64,000 nt of DNA. It comes from an uncultured Anaeroplasmataceae bacterium (GTDB lineage: Bacteria; Bacillota_I; Bacilli_A; Acholeplasmatales; Anaeroplasmataceae). Made by a program: the position numbers and the translations under genes. The notes beneath the pieces were generated by a model that was not told where the DNA came from, did no database searches, and worked only from the letters and a program-made list of their open reading frames with translations. Of the stretch, positions 8,929-16,791 are shown one piece after another (position 1 is the stretch's first letter; the number at the start of each line of letters is the position of its first letter). The DNA lies in NCBI GenBank assembly GCA_910584005.1, contig CAJTXR010000001.1, forward strand, positions 248,001-312,000. The letters are read 5' to 3'.

Positions 8929-9806
8929 TCATTTATATCCTTTTTTATTATTTCAATTGTTTCTGTCATATTTTCTAAATTCACTTCATAAAAATGACTA
9001 CTCATCTGATTTTTAAACCAGGTTTCTTGTCGTTTTGCCAAATGGTGCGTATTTTTTTTAATCTGCTCGATTGCTGTTTTTAAATCTATCTCTTTTTTAA
9101 AATATGGGATAAATTCTTTATATCCAATTCCAGTAGGACAAATCCCTCGCTGATAAAGTTGTGTAACTTCATCTAAAAGTCCATCTTCAAGCATTTGATC
9201 CACTCTTTGATCAATTCGTTCGTATAATATCTTGCGATCCAAAGTCAAATAGACTATAAAAGAATCATACAAAGCTTGATTCTTTTTTTGATAGGAATGA
9301 ATGGATTTCCCAGTGGTTTCTATAACTTCTAAAGCCCTAAGTACTCTTTTACGATTGTTCATATGCAATTTAGTAGAATCTAAATTCGGATCTTGCATTT
9401 TTAATTGTTCATAAAGAGCTTCATTACTAAAATTTTCATATTTTTTTTCAAAGGTCGTAGAGCGTTGTTCTTGCTCAAATTCATACTGAAATAAGGCGGC
9501 CTGAATATAGAGTCCTGTGCCGCCACAAATTAAATTCAAAGGATTTTGATTTATGATTTTTCTTGCATCTTTTTGAAAATCGGCCACACTATAAGATTCA
9601 TTCGCCTCTTTAATATCAATTAAATGATGTTGAACCTCTTTTTGTTCTTCTATAGTAGGTTTTGCAGAACCAATATTAAGATCTTTGTATATCGCAACAG
9701 AATCGCCACTGATGATATCAATCTGATAATACTTTGCTAATTCAATGGCAATTTTGGTTTTTCCTACTGCCGTTGGACCCACGATTACAATCACTTTAGG
9801 AATCAT
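8916..9806 (-). CDS. miaA: tRNA dimethylallyltransferase MiaA
   Basis: Transfers dimethylallyl to A37 of tRNAs reading UNN codons. P-loop GPTAVGKT (10-17), substrate Asp in SGDSVAIY (33-40) followed by NIGSAKPT, GGTGLYIQA (95-103), and RKRVLRALEV further on. The usual DSMQVYRGMDIGTAKP motif is somewhat divergent but all key positions are present. Length 296 is typical. The start overlaps the mutL stop by 4 bp (ATGA), and its own end overlaps aroK; mutS-mutL-miaA is a common arrangement. Confidence 0.96.
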   Translation of the reverse strand: MIPKVIVIVGPTAVGKTKIAIELAKYYQIDIISGDSVAIYKDLNIGSAKPTIEEQKEVQHHLIDIKEANESYSVADFQKDARKIINQNPLNLICGGTGLYIQAALFQYEFEQEQRSTTFEKKYENFSNEALYEQLKMQDPNLDSTKLHMNNRKRVLRALEVIETTGKSIHSYQKKNQALYDSFIVYLTLDRKILYERIDQRVDQMLEDGLLDEVTQLYQRGICPTGIGYKEFIPYFKKEIDLKTAIEQIKKNTHHLAKRQETWFKNQMSSHFYEVNLENMTETIEIIKKDINEWLK

Positions 9807-11575
9807 GATTGTATCCTCTCAAACATTTTCTCTAATTCTTTTTCACTAAGTTTAATCATGGTTGGTCTTCCATGAGGGCATGTATATGGATTTTTACAAT
9901 GATTTAATTGTTCTAATAAAGAATTTACTTCCAATTGATTTAAGGCGTGGTTGGCTTTGATAGAAGCCTTACAGCTAATTTGCTTAGCAATTGAATCCCT
10001 AAAAGCGATTATTTCAACTTTTTTTTCTTCTATGAGCATACAAAAAATATCATGAATCACTTCTTTTGCTTGGTCAACTTTAGCCCATAAAGGAATGGAA
10101 CGAATGACATAATCCTGATTTGACATCAATTCAAGTTGAAAGCCTAGTTTTTTAAAATCATCTAAATGATCTTCAATATATAAACTTTCACTTTTTGTAA
10201 AAGATAACAAAATGGGAAACAACAAATCCGTTGTAGGTTGGTTTGGATTTCCTAAAAGCTCATAATTTTTTTCATAATTAATTCGTTCTGCTGCTGCATG
10301 TTGATCCATCAAATATAAGCCTTCTGAATTTTGAAATAGTAAATATGTTCCAAAGGCCTGACCAATATATTCCATATAGGGTAACTTACAAGAAGGATGT
10401 TCTTGTGGTTTAAGAGAAAGGTTTTCTTCTATTTCTTTTGATTCTTCTTTTTCAGATATTGGTTCTATACTCTTGTTATATTCTCTTTTTCCCTCTTGAA
10501 AAATTGGCTTAGGAACTTCAAATAAACTTACTTTTTGATATCCTTCGTTTTCATTATATGTTCTTTGAATGGAGCGTGTTGGAATCAAAAAAGAATTTTT
10601 TAAAGTTTCTGAAATTGTCTTCTCAATTTGATTTATAATCATTGTTTCACTTGAAATCTTGATTTCAGTTTTACTTGGATGAACATTCACATCGACTAAT
10701 ATTGGATCAATATCTAAATAAATCACAGCGATGGGATATTTTCCAATCGGTAAATAGGTTTTATAACCTTCTATAACTGCATTTGTTATATTGTAATTTT
10801 TTACATATCTTCCATTGACAATTAATGTAATTTCTAGTTTATTTGCACGATAGATTTCAGGTTTTACTAAAATCAGTTTTCCTTTAACTCCATCACTGAT
10901 AAACTCTGCCTCTAATAAATTTTTAGCTACTTCTAAGGAATAAAGTTCCCCCATTAAATTTGGAATCTGATTTGATGCTGAAGTAGATAAAATCGTCTTA
11001 TTTTCATTGATGAGCATAAACCTAATTTCAGGATGAGCTAAAGCGATTTTGTCCATAAAAAAACTTACAGCAGCAAGTTCATTTTTCGCTGGTTTTAAAT
11101 ATTTCAAACGGGCAGGGGTATTAAAAAATAAATTTTGAACAAGAACTGTAGTTCCTTTATTTGCATGACATATTCCTTCGCTTTCCTTATTCCCAGATTG
11201 ATAGGTAACTTGATATCCAGATGTTCCTGTCATAGAAGAAATAATTTGCATCCGTGAAACTGCCGCAATAGAAGCGATAGCCTCTCCTCGAAAACCTAAA
11301 GATAAAATTCGTGTAAGATCATACTCAGTTTTAATTTTAGAGGTTGCGTGAGGAAAAAAAGCTAATCGGACATCCTCTTCATCCATTCCATCTCCATCAT
11401 CAACAACCTTAATTTCTTTTAGGCCACCTTCTTCTAAAAACACTTGGATGGTGGTAGCTTTAGCATCAATGGCATTCTCAACTAATTCTTTAACAACACT
11501 GCTTGGTCGTTCAACTACCTCTCCTGCAGCTATCATATTGGCAAGCTGAGTAGACATTTTTTTTATATTTCCCAC
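9803..11575 (-). CDS. mutL: DNA mismatch repair protein MutL (endonuclease type)
   Basis: GHKL ATPase that links MutS mismatch recognition to strand incision. N-terminal motifs: ELVENAIDA (30-38), DDGDGM (59-64), GFRGEA (94-99). The C-terminal dimerisation domain has the metal-binding endonuclease motif DQHA-x2-E-x4-E (424-435), plus SCKASIKA and CPHGRP near the end, so it is the nicking type found in organisms without MutH. 590 residues, with a variable linker at about 335-395. Start is GTG at 11573-11575, supported by GGAGG 9 nt upstream; an ATG six codons later lacks such a site. It begins 23 nt after mutS. Confidence 0.97.
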   Translation of the reverse strand: MGNIKKMSTQLANMIAAGEVVERPSSVVKELVENAIDAKATTIQVFLEEGGLKEIKVVDDGDGMDEEDVRLAFFPHATSKIKTEYDLTRILSLGFRGEAIASIAAVSRMQIISSMTGTSGYQVTYQSGNKESEGICHANKGTTVLVQNLFFNTPARLKYLKPAKNELAAVSFFMDKIALAHPEIRFMLINENKTILSTSASNQIPNLMGELYSLEVAKNLLEAEFISDGVKGKLILVKPEIYRANKLEITLIVNGRYVKNYNITNAVIEGYKTYLPIGKYPIAVIYLDIDPILVDVNVHPSKTEIKISSETMIINQIEKTISETLKNSFLIPTRSIQRTYNENEGYQKVSLFEVPKPIFQEGKREYNKSIEPISEKEESKEIEENLSLKPQEHPSCKLPYMEYIGQAFGTYLLFQNSEGLYLMDQHAAAERINYEKNYELLGNPNQPTTDLLFPILLSFTKSESLYIEDHLDDFKKLGFQLELMSNQDYVIRSIPLWAKVDQAKEVIHDIFCMLIEEKKVEIIAFRDSIAKQISCKASIKANHALNQLEVNSLLEQLNHCKNPYTCPHGRPTMIKLSEKELEKMFERIQS

Positions 11576-11598
11576 TAGAACACACCTCCTATCTTACC

Positions 11599-14148
11599 TT
11601 ATATTTCCTTCAATTCATAAAGAAACTTTAGTGCTTCTAAAGGAGTCATACGGTTAATATCAATTTCTTCTAACTTTTCTAAAACTTGTTTTCCTCTTGG
11701 ATCTTCTACTGAAGATTCATTTTCTTCCTCATAAGCATCAAAGTTAAATAAATCCATTGTTATATTTTCTTTTGTATTTGCTTCTTCTAGTCCTGCAAGA
11801 ATCATTTTACTGCGTTCTATTAAGGACTTTGGTAATCCAGCTAAACTAGCAACATTAATCCCATAGCTTTTATCTGTTGGGCCATCAATTACCTTATGTA
11901 AAAAGGCAACTCCTTCTTTTGTTTCCTTTGCTTCCACATGAACATTTTTTAACCGCTTTAACTTATTTTCCAAAACAGTAAGTTCATGATAATGAGTAGA
12001 AAATAATGTGACACATCCGATTTTCTCATGCACATATTCTAAAATTGCTTGAGCAAGTGCCATTCCATCATAGGTGGCAGTACCTCTACCAATTTCGTCA
12101 AATAAAATAAGGCTGGATTTGGTCGCGTTAGAAATGGCATAATTGGCCTCCATCATTTCTACCATAAATGTAGACTGTCCAGATACCAAATCATCTGATG
12201 CTCCTATTCGAGTATATATTGCATCAAATATCATTAAATTTGCAAGTTTTGCTGGGACAAAGGATCCCATTTGAGCAAGAATGACAATAGATGCTAACAT
12301 TCGCATATAAGTTGATTTTCCACTCATATTTGGACCTGTAATTAAAATCATATTATAAGCATTGACATCTACATCATTGACAATGTAACCAGACTTCATC
12401 AATGTTTCTAAAACGGGATGTCTTCCATCTACAATTGTAATTTTTCGTTCTTCATTAAAGGTTGGCCGTACATAATTATATTTTACTGCAATTTCACTTA
12501 AAGCAATATAACAATCTAATGTTGCAAGACTAGATGCCAATTGTTGTAAAGAAGATATATAAGTAAATGCTTCTTTCCGCAAGGTAAGAAAAATCTCATA
12601 TTCTATGGACTCAATTTGTTCTTTGGCATGTAAAACGATATCTTCATATTCTTTTAGCTCCTTAGTGATAAAACGTTCGCTATTCGCTAAAGTTGCTCTC
12701 CGCTCATATTTTATATCCTCTGGTAAAGATGAAATTGCTCCCTTTGATACTTCAATATAATATCCAGTAATTCGATTATAACCAACTTTTAAGGTTTTAA
12801 TTCCTGTAAGCTCTTTTTGTTTAAGTTCGTAATCCAAAATCCAATTTTTTGAATTTGTTTGGATCGATTTAATCTCATCTAATTTTTCATGATAGCCATC
12901 TCTAATCATTCCACCCTCTTTTATAGAAAGAGGAGGCTGATCTACTAATGCTTGATTTAGTAAAGCATAAAGTTCTTCATGATCAGGGATAGCTTGTAAA
13001 AAGGAATCCTTCCATTGAATATCTAAGCCCGCCACAATTGATTTGATATTAGGAATAAACTGTAAAGATTTTCTAAGCCATACCAAATCCTTCGCATTGG
13101 CATTTCCACTTGCGATTCGGCCAATGATTCGTTCCAAGTCATAGACACTTTTAAAATATTGTTTGATTTCCATTTTTTCAATATAATGTTGATTTAAGCA
13201 TTCAACAAAATCTAAACGCTCGTTGATTTTATCTATATCCAATAAGGGTTTATCCAACCATTTTCTAAGCATTCTTGATCCCATAGCTGTTTCACAGCAA
13301 TCTAGATGCCATAATAAAGAACCCGCTTTATTATTTAAACGTAAAGTTTCAATCAATTCCAAATTCTTTTTTGTAAAAGCATCTAAATGTAAATATTTAG
13401 TATTTATATAGTTTTGAACTGCTTTAAAATGAGCAGGAAGTTGCTTTTTTGTTTCTTTATAGTACTGTATCAATACGCCAAATGCACTATGATAGAGAGG
13501 ATGAATATCTTGAACTAATGAAAAAAGAGCAGAGGGAATATCTGCCGTTTGAACTGTAGATAAAACGATTTGATTTTGATTCACAAACTGAGTTAAGGGT
13601 TTATAATAAAACCCATTTAAAACGACAATTTCACGAATATGTAAAGATAAAATTTCTTGAGCTAAACCATCAAAATTTGCAAATTTAGTTAAATACGCTT
13701 CTCCTGTTGTTAAATCACTATAACAAAGCACAAACTCCTTATGAACAAAAAGGAGCCCTCCAATATAATTATTCTCTTTATCATTTAATCCAGAATCAAT
13801 GGTTCCTGGGGTAATAATTTTTACTACACCTCTTTGAACAATCCCCTTTGCCTCTTTTGGATCCTCAACTTGTTCCACGATTGCTACTTTGTACCCTTTC
13901 GCAATTAAACGTTCGGCATAAGGCTCATAAGCGTGAAAAGGGACGCCACACATAGGTACACGTTCCTCTACTCCAGCATCCTTTCCAGTCAATGCTAATT
14001 CAAGTTCTCTTGATCCTGTTTGGGCATCCTCAAAAAACATTTCATAAAAATCGCCTACCCTATAAAAAAGGATAGTATCTTGGTATTCTTTTTTTATTTC
14101 CAAATACTGCTCCATCATTGGAGTGTATTTTACAGTTTTTTCACTCAT
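11599..14148 (-). CDS. mutS: DNA mismatch repair protein MutS
   Basis: Recognises mispairs and small loops, then signals through MutL. The Phe-x-Glu mismatch wedge is visible in VGDFYEMFFE (31-40; Phe34, Glu36). The C-terminal ABC-type ATPase has Walker A TGPNMSGKST, Walker B with DEIGRGTATYDGMA and the STHYHEL switch. At 849 residues it is a full MutS1. ATG is preceded by GGAG. Gene order: the acidic membrane-anchored reading frame ends 14 nt upstream, and mutL follows. Confidence 0.98.
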   Translation of the reverse strand: MSEKTVKYTPMMEQYLEIKKEYQDTILFYRVGDFYEMFFEDAQTGSRELELALTGKDAGVEERVPMCGVPFHAYEPYAERLIAKGYKVAIVEQVEDPKEAKGIVQRGVVKIITPGTIDSGLNDKENNYIGGLLFVHKEFVLCYSDLTTGEAYLTKFANFDGLAQEILSLHIREIVVLNGFYYKPLTQFVNQNQIVLSTVQTADIPSALFSLVQDIHPLYHSAFGVLIQYYKETKKQLPAHFKAVQNYINTKYLHLDAFTKKNLELIETLRLNNKAGSLLWHLDCCETAMGSRMLRKWLDKPLLDIDKINERLDFVECLNQHYIEKMEIKQYFKSVYDLERIIGRIASGNANAKDLVWLRKSLQFIPNIKSIVAGLDIQWKDSFLQAIPDHEELYALLNQALVDQPPLSIKEGGMIRDGYHEKLDEIKSIQTNSKNWILDYELKQKELTGIKTLKVGYNRITGYYIEVSKGAISSLPEDIKYERRATLANSERFITKELKEYEDIVLHAKEQIESIEYEIFLTLRKEAFTYISSLQQLASSLATLDCYIALSEIAVKYNYVRPTFNEERKITIVDGRHPVLETLMKSGYIVNDVDVNAYNMILITGPNMSGKSTYMRMLASIVILAQMGSFVPAKLANLMIFDAIYTRIGASDDLVSGQSTFMVEMMEANYAISNATKSSLILFDEIGRGTATYDGMALAQAILEYVHEKIGCVTLFSTHYHELTVLENKLKRLKNVHVEAKETKEGVAFLHKVIDGPTDKSYGINVASLAGLPKSLIERSKMILAGLEEANTKENITMDLFNFDAYEEENESSVEDPRGKQVLEKLEEIDINRMTPLEALKFLYELKEI

Positions 14149-14162
14149 ATTATACTCCGTAT

Positions 14163-15296
14163 TTAACTAAATTGATGAAGTAAAAATAAAACTAAAATCC
14201 CAATTCCTACAAATCCAAAAATTGAAAAACACCAAGTTAGAATTTTCTTTCTTTTCGATAATAATTTTGGATTCTTAAAATAAGGATTATCTGTAGCTTG
14301 ATAACTATCTTCCTTTGAATCAATAGTTGGTTCAGGAAGAAATGCTTCATCATAACTTTCATTTTCAAATAATTGAGGATCTAATTCTTCATTCTCATCG
14401 ACTTCCTCATATTTTGTATCATCGTATGGATCCGTAAACATTTCATCGTTTTCATCTAATTCATGAAAAGGAGGTAAAGAATCCTCTTCTTCATCTTCTT
14501 GGTCAAAAAAATCTTCCGTATACTCTTTTTCGATGTATTCTTTTTTATAAGAATCCTCTGCTTCAAATGGAATTCTATTTTCCTGTTGAATAAGATTTGG
14601 TTCTTCAACAATATCTAAAGGTTGATCTGATTCTATATCCTCTATTTCTTGATTAAAATAATCCTCATCGTCCTCATCCTCTTCCTCAAATTCATCAAAA
14701 TCATCTTCATCTAATGGTTCATCATCAAAAATTGGAAGTGAATTTTCTTGGGAAGTAGACTCTTCTAAATTCGTTTCTTCTACGTTTGGCTCATCTATAG
14801 GTGTAGCTATATCATCAATATCATGTACCATCTCAAAATCATCAGGATGGATTCCATCTAATTTTACCAAATCCTCTACATCAGCCTCTTCTTGAGCTTC
14901 TTCGATGTCTATACTTAAAGTATGGAGGAGATCTAAATATTCAGCTTCATCAATTTCTTCACAGAGAGGTTCTTCTTCGCTATCTATATTTTCTACTGGT
15001 TCTTCGACTAAAGATGTTTCTTTTGTAGCATCTAAAGATGGAGGTAACTCTTCTTCCACGATTGATTTCTCTTCAATAGGTTCTACATCTACAGGTTCGC
15101 ATGTAGGCTCAATGATTTCATCTTCAGAAAGGATTGACTCCTCATTTTTTACTTCTTCTTGAATTTCATTTTGAGAAGAAACTAATTTCTCTTGATTTTT
15201 TTGTTCCTGTAATTTTAAATAATCTTCGATTTTTTTTAAAATTTTTTCGTAGAGTTCTTGCTCAGTTGAAGCCTGTAAATCAGAGTCTAGCGTGTC
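14163..15296 (-). CDS. 3' reading frame of a probable -1 frameshift gene: acidic protein with C-terminal membrane anchor
   Basis: This frame is open from the end of the preceding gene's A10 run down to 14163 (377 codons) but has no ATG, GTG or TTG before the GTG at 15057-15059, and that GTG has no convincing ribosome site. It is most simply the continuation, in the -1 frame, of the SAP-like gene at 15287-16420. A ribosome slipping on the A-AAA-AAG heptamer would enter it with GAC-ACG-CTA. The protein begins with a short Lys/Gln/Glu coiled-coil-like segment, then is extremely rich in Glu and Asp for about 300 residues (low complexity, probably disordered), and ends in a positive stretch (KRKK) and one hydrophobic helix at the extreme C terminus: a tail-anchored topology with the acidic part in the cytoplasm. 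Function unknown. If the shift is an assembly error, the two frames are one 752-residue protein. Confidence 0.65.
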   Translation of the reverse strand, partial: DTLDSDLQASTEQELYEKILKKIEDYLKLQEQKNQEKLVSSQNEIQEEVKNEESILSEDEIIEPTCEPVDVEPIEEKSIVEEELPPSLDATKETSLVEEPVENIDSEEEPLCEEIDEAEYLDLLHTLSIDIEEAQEEADVEDLVKLDGIHPDDFEMVHDIDDIATPIDEPNVEETNLEESTSQENSLPIFDDEPLDEDDFDEFEEEDEDDEDYFNQEIEDIESDQPLDIVEEPNLIQQENRIPFEAEDSYKKEYIEKEYTEDFFDQEDEEEDSLPPFHELDENDEMFTDPYDDTKYEEVDENEELDPQLFENESYDEAFLPEPTIDSKEDSYQATDNPYFKNPKLLSKRKKILTWCFSIFGFVGIGILVLFLLHQFS

Positions 15297-16420
15297 TTTT
15301 TTTTTTGCTGCAAAGCTGTTGATTTTTTAGGTTGTGGATTTACATCAATTCCATGTTGAATTGCCATTTTAGCAGTTTCTTCATCTATATTCAAATAAGG
15401 TAAAAGTTTTTTAATTATTTCCGAAATCATATCATCCTTAGTTGGACGCTTTTTTGGAGTTTCTATAATTAAATCTTCCATATTCTCAACAATTTTTTTA
15501 TCATCTTCTTCAAGATAAATTACTTTCTTTGCTTTTCCTCGTTTGAAATTATCTACAACATCTAAATCTACTCTAAATTTTAATGGCTCAGTAAAAGGAA
15601 AACCTAAAATATTTGGAGCTTGAATTGTAGGAAATTTTGCTTGTTTAATCAAAAACATAAGTAAATGAATCAACTCATCTTTTTTCATACTAGAAGAAAT
15701 TCCTAAATCCTGTAATTGACAGAACGTGTTCAACTGAACAATTGTCATATCCTTTAACTCACGTTGTACAGCTAAAGTTAATTTTCTTCTTGCTTTCATC
15801 ATATCTTTTACATACTGAAGTAAATCATCTTTCTTTAAGCGAGCAGGGATCTCAAATCCATATTTTTTACCTAAAGTACGAATTTCTTCTTGTGAAAAAG
15901 CTGTATTTAATAATCCTTCAAACTTTGTCAAAGGATAAGCATCAAATTCCTTTGCAACATCTAAGGTTACTTCAGAAAGGCAAAGAGAATAATGAACAAA
16001 AGTTACGACTGGATTTTTCTTCATATTTAAGAGTCTTGTTACTTCCCCATCTAAAAGGTTGATTCCAATATGATTCTTAATTAATATTTTCCATAAATTC
16101 TTACGATAAACATAGAAATCCTCTTCAGTTCCAATTTTTTCAAATAAATTTTGAAGTTGAAATTCGGTAAAATTAGAATAATTTTCCAATTGAGAAAAAG
16201 CATCCTTTGTTAAAGAATGAGAATCTAATGTCTTAATTCTTTCATTTAATGCACTAGTCAAAGCCATGGCATTAATTTTGCGAGGAATTTTAATTTCACG
16301 ATCTTGGAAAAACTTCTTCATTTGCTCTCCATTTAACAAAGCAAGCTTGGAAGCAAGAGTTTCTAATCCCATACGTTTTGAAAAAACTACAACTATTTCT
16401 TTATCCTCTATGTATTCCAT
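15287..16420 (-). CDS. SAP/Rho-N-like repeat protein, 5' frame of frameshift gene
   Basis: 377 residues in its own frame. It contains several segments that look like SAP or Rho-N-terminal-type helix-extended-loop-helix repeats, for example around residues 20-60, 165-205 and 225-260, each with a Leu-rich helix, a short Ile-Pro or Ser/Gly loop and a Lys-rich helix (K-K-D-D-L-L / K-K-D-E-L-I). Such repeats often bind nucleic acid, but that is inference. The end is basic (KKSTALQQKKKTR) and lies on an A10 run just before the stop; downstream the -1 frame is open for 377 codons. The ATG is preceded by GGGA, and a good promoter lies 40 nt upstream. It heads the mutS-mutL-miaA-aro-efp operon. No named family is claimed. 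Confidence 0.7.
   Translation of the reverse strand: MEYIEDKEIVVVFSKRMGLETLASKLALLNGEQMKKFFQDREIKIPRKINAMALTSALNERIKTLDSHSLTKDAFSQLENYSNFTEFQLQNLFEKIGTEEDFYVYRKNLWKILIKNHIGINLLDGEVTRLLNMKKNPVVTFVHYSLCLSEVTLDVAKEFDAYPLTKFEGLLNTAFSQEEIRTLGKKYGFEIPARLKKDDLLQYVKDMMKARRKLTLAVQRELKDMTIVQLNTFCQLQDLGISSSMKKDELIHLLMFLIKQAKFPTIQAPNILGFPFTEPLKFRVDLDVVDNFKRGKAKKVIYLEEDDKKIVENMEDLIIETPKKRPTKDDMISEIIKKLLPYLNIDEETAKMAIQHGIDVNPQPKKSTALQQKKKTR
15296..15306 (-). other. A10 slippery run (A-AAA-AAG) joining two frames
   Basis: Ten consecutive A residues followed by G on the minus strand. In the upstream frame the last codons are CAA-AAA-AAA-AAG, so the heptamer A-AAA-AAG is exactly in phase for -1 slippage, and the -1 frame is open afterwards. 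A10 is also long enough for RNA polymerase slippage or a homopolymer sequencing error. No obvious stimulatory hairpin or upstream Shine-Dalgarno was noticed. Confidence 0.55.
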
Positions 16421-16459
16421 AAAATCACGTCCCTTTTTTTCATTTCATTCTTATATACT

Positions 16460-16488
16460 ACTATATAATAAAATTTCAAAAATTTCAA
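16460..16488 (-). promoter_or_regulatory. Promoter of the SAP-like-mutS operon
   Basis: Minus-strand TTGAAA, 17-nt spacer, TATAGT, about 40 nt upstream of the ATG at 16420. Confidence 0.6.
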
Positions 16489-16527
16489 TAATATATGATG
16501 CATCTTTTTACAAAAAACATCATTTTT

Positions 16528-16556
16528 TTAAAAAAAGCTAAGCATAATGCCTAGCT
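16528..16556 (-). terminator. Intrinsic terminator of the PFL operon
   Basis: Stem of 8 bp with one G-U pair (16536-16543 with 16549-16556), 5-nt loop, followed on the minus strand by seven or more T. It lies 2 nt after the small PFL gene. Confidence 0.8.
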
Positions 16557-16557
16557 C

Positions 16558-16788
16558 TTACATAGAATCATGAATCGTCCTGTTGATGACGTCATCCTGT
16601 TGTTCCTTCGTTAATTTTATAAAATTAACTGCATACCCCGAAACTCGAATCGTAAGCTGAGGATACTTCTCAGGATGCTTTTGGGCATCTAATAGCGTTT
16701 CACGATTAAAGACATTTACATTTAAATGATAGCCACCATCTGCTACATATGTATCTAACATTTGAACTAAATTATCGACTCTTGACAT
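16558..16788 (-). CDS. Separate glycyl radical domain of pyruvate formate-lyase
   Basis: The 76-residue protein corresponds to the C-terminal end of PflB: HLNVNVFNRE, HPEKYPQLTIRVSGYAVNF with the radical-bearing Gly51, and LTKEQQDDVI near the end. It begins with ATG 3 nt after the TAA of the large PFL gene, in the same frame, and has its own AAGGAGG site (8-nt spacing) within the last codons of that gene. The junction falls where single-chain PFL runs continuously. It resembles YfiD/GrcA, the spare glycyl radical domain that can repair oxygen-cleaved PFL, but here the large subunit has no such domain of its own, so this piece should be essential for activity. Clear homology; the split itself is the oddity. 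Confidence 0.9.
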   Translation of the reverse strand: MSRVDNLVQMLDTYVADGGYHLNVNVFNRETLLDAQKHPEKYPQLTIRVSGYAVNFIKLTKEQQDDVINRTIHDSM

Positions 16789-16791
16789 GTC

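Noticed and set aside
15057..15059. GTG at 15059 as the true start of the acidic protein
   Set aside because: No Shine-Dalgarno is present and the frame is open and protein-like for 79 codons upstream, up to the A10 run.
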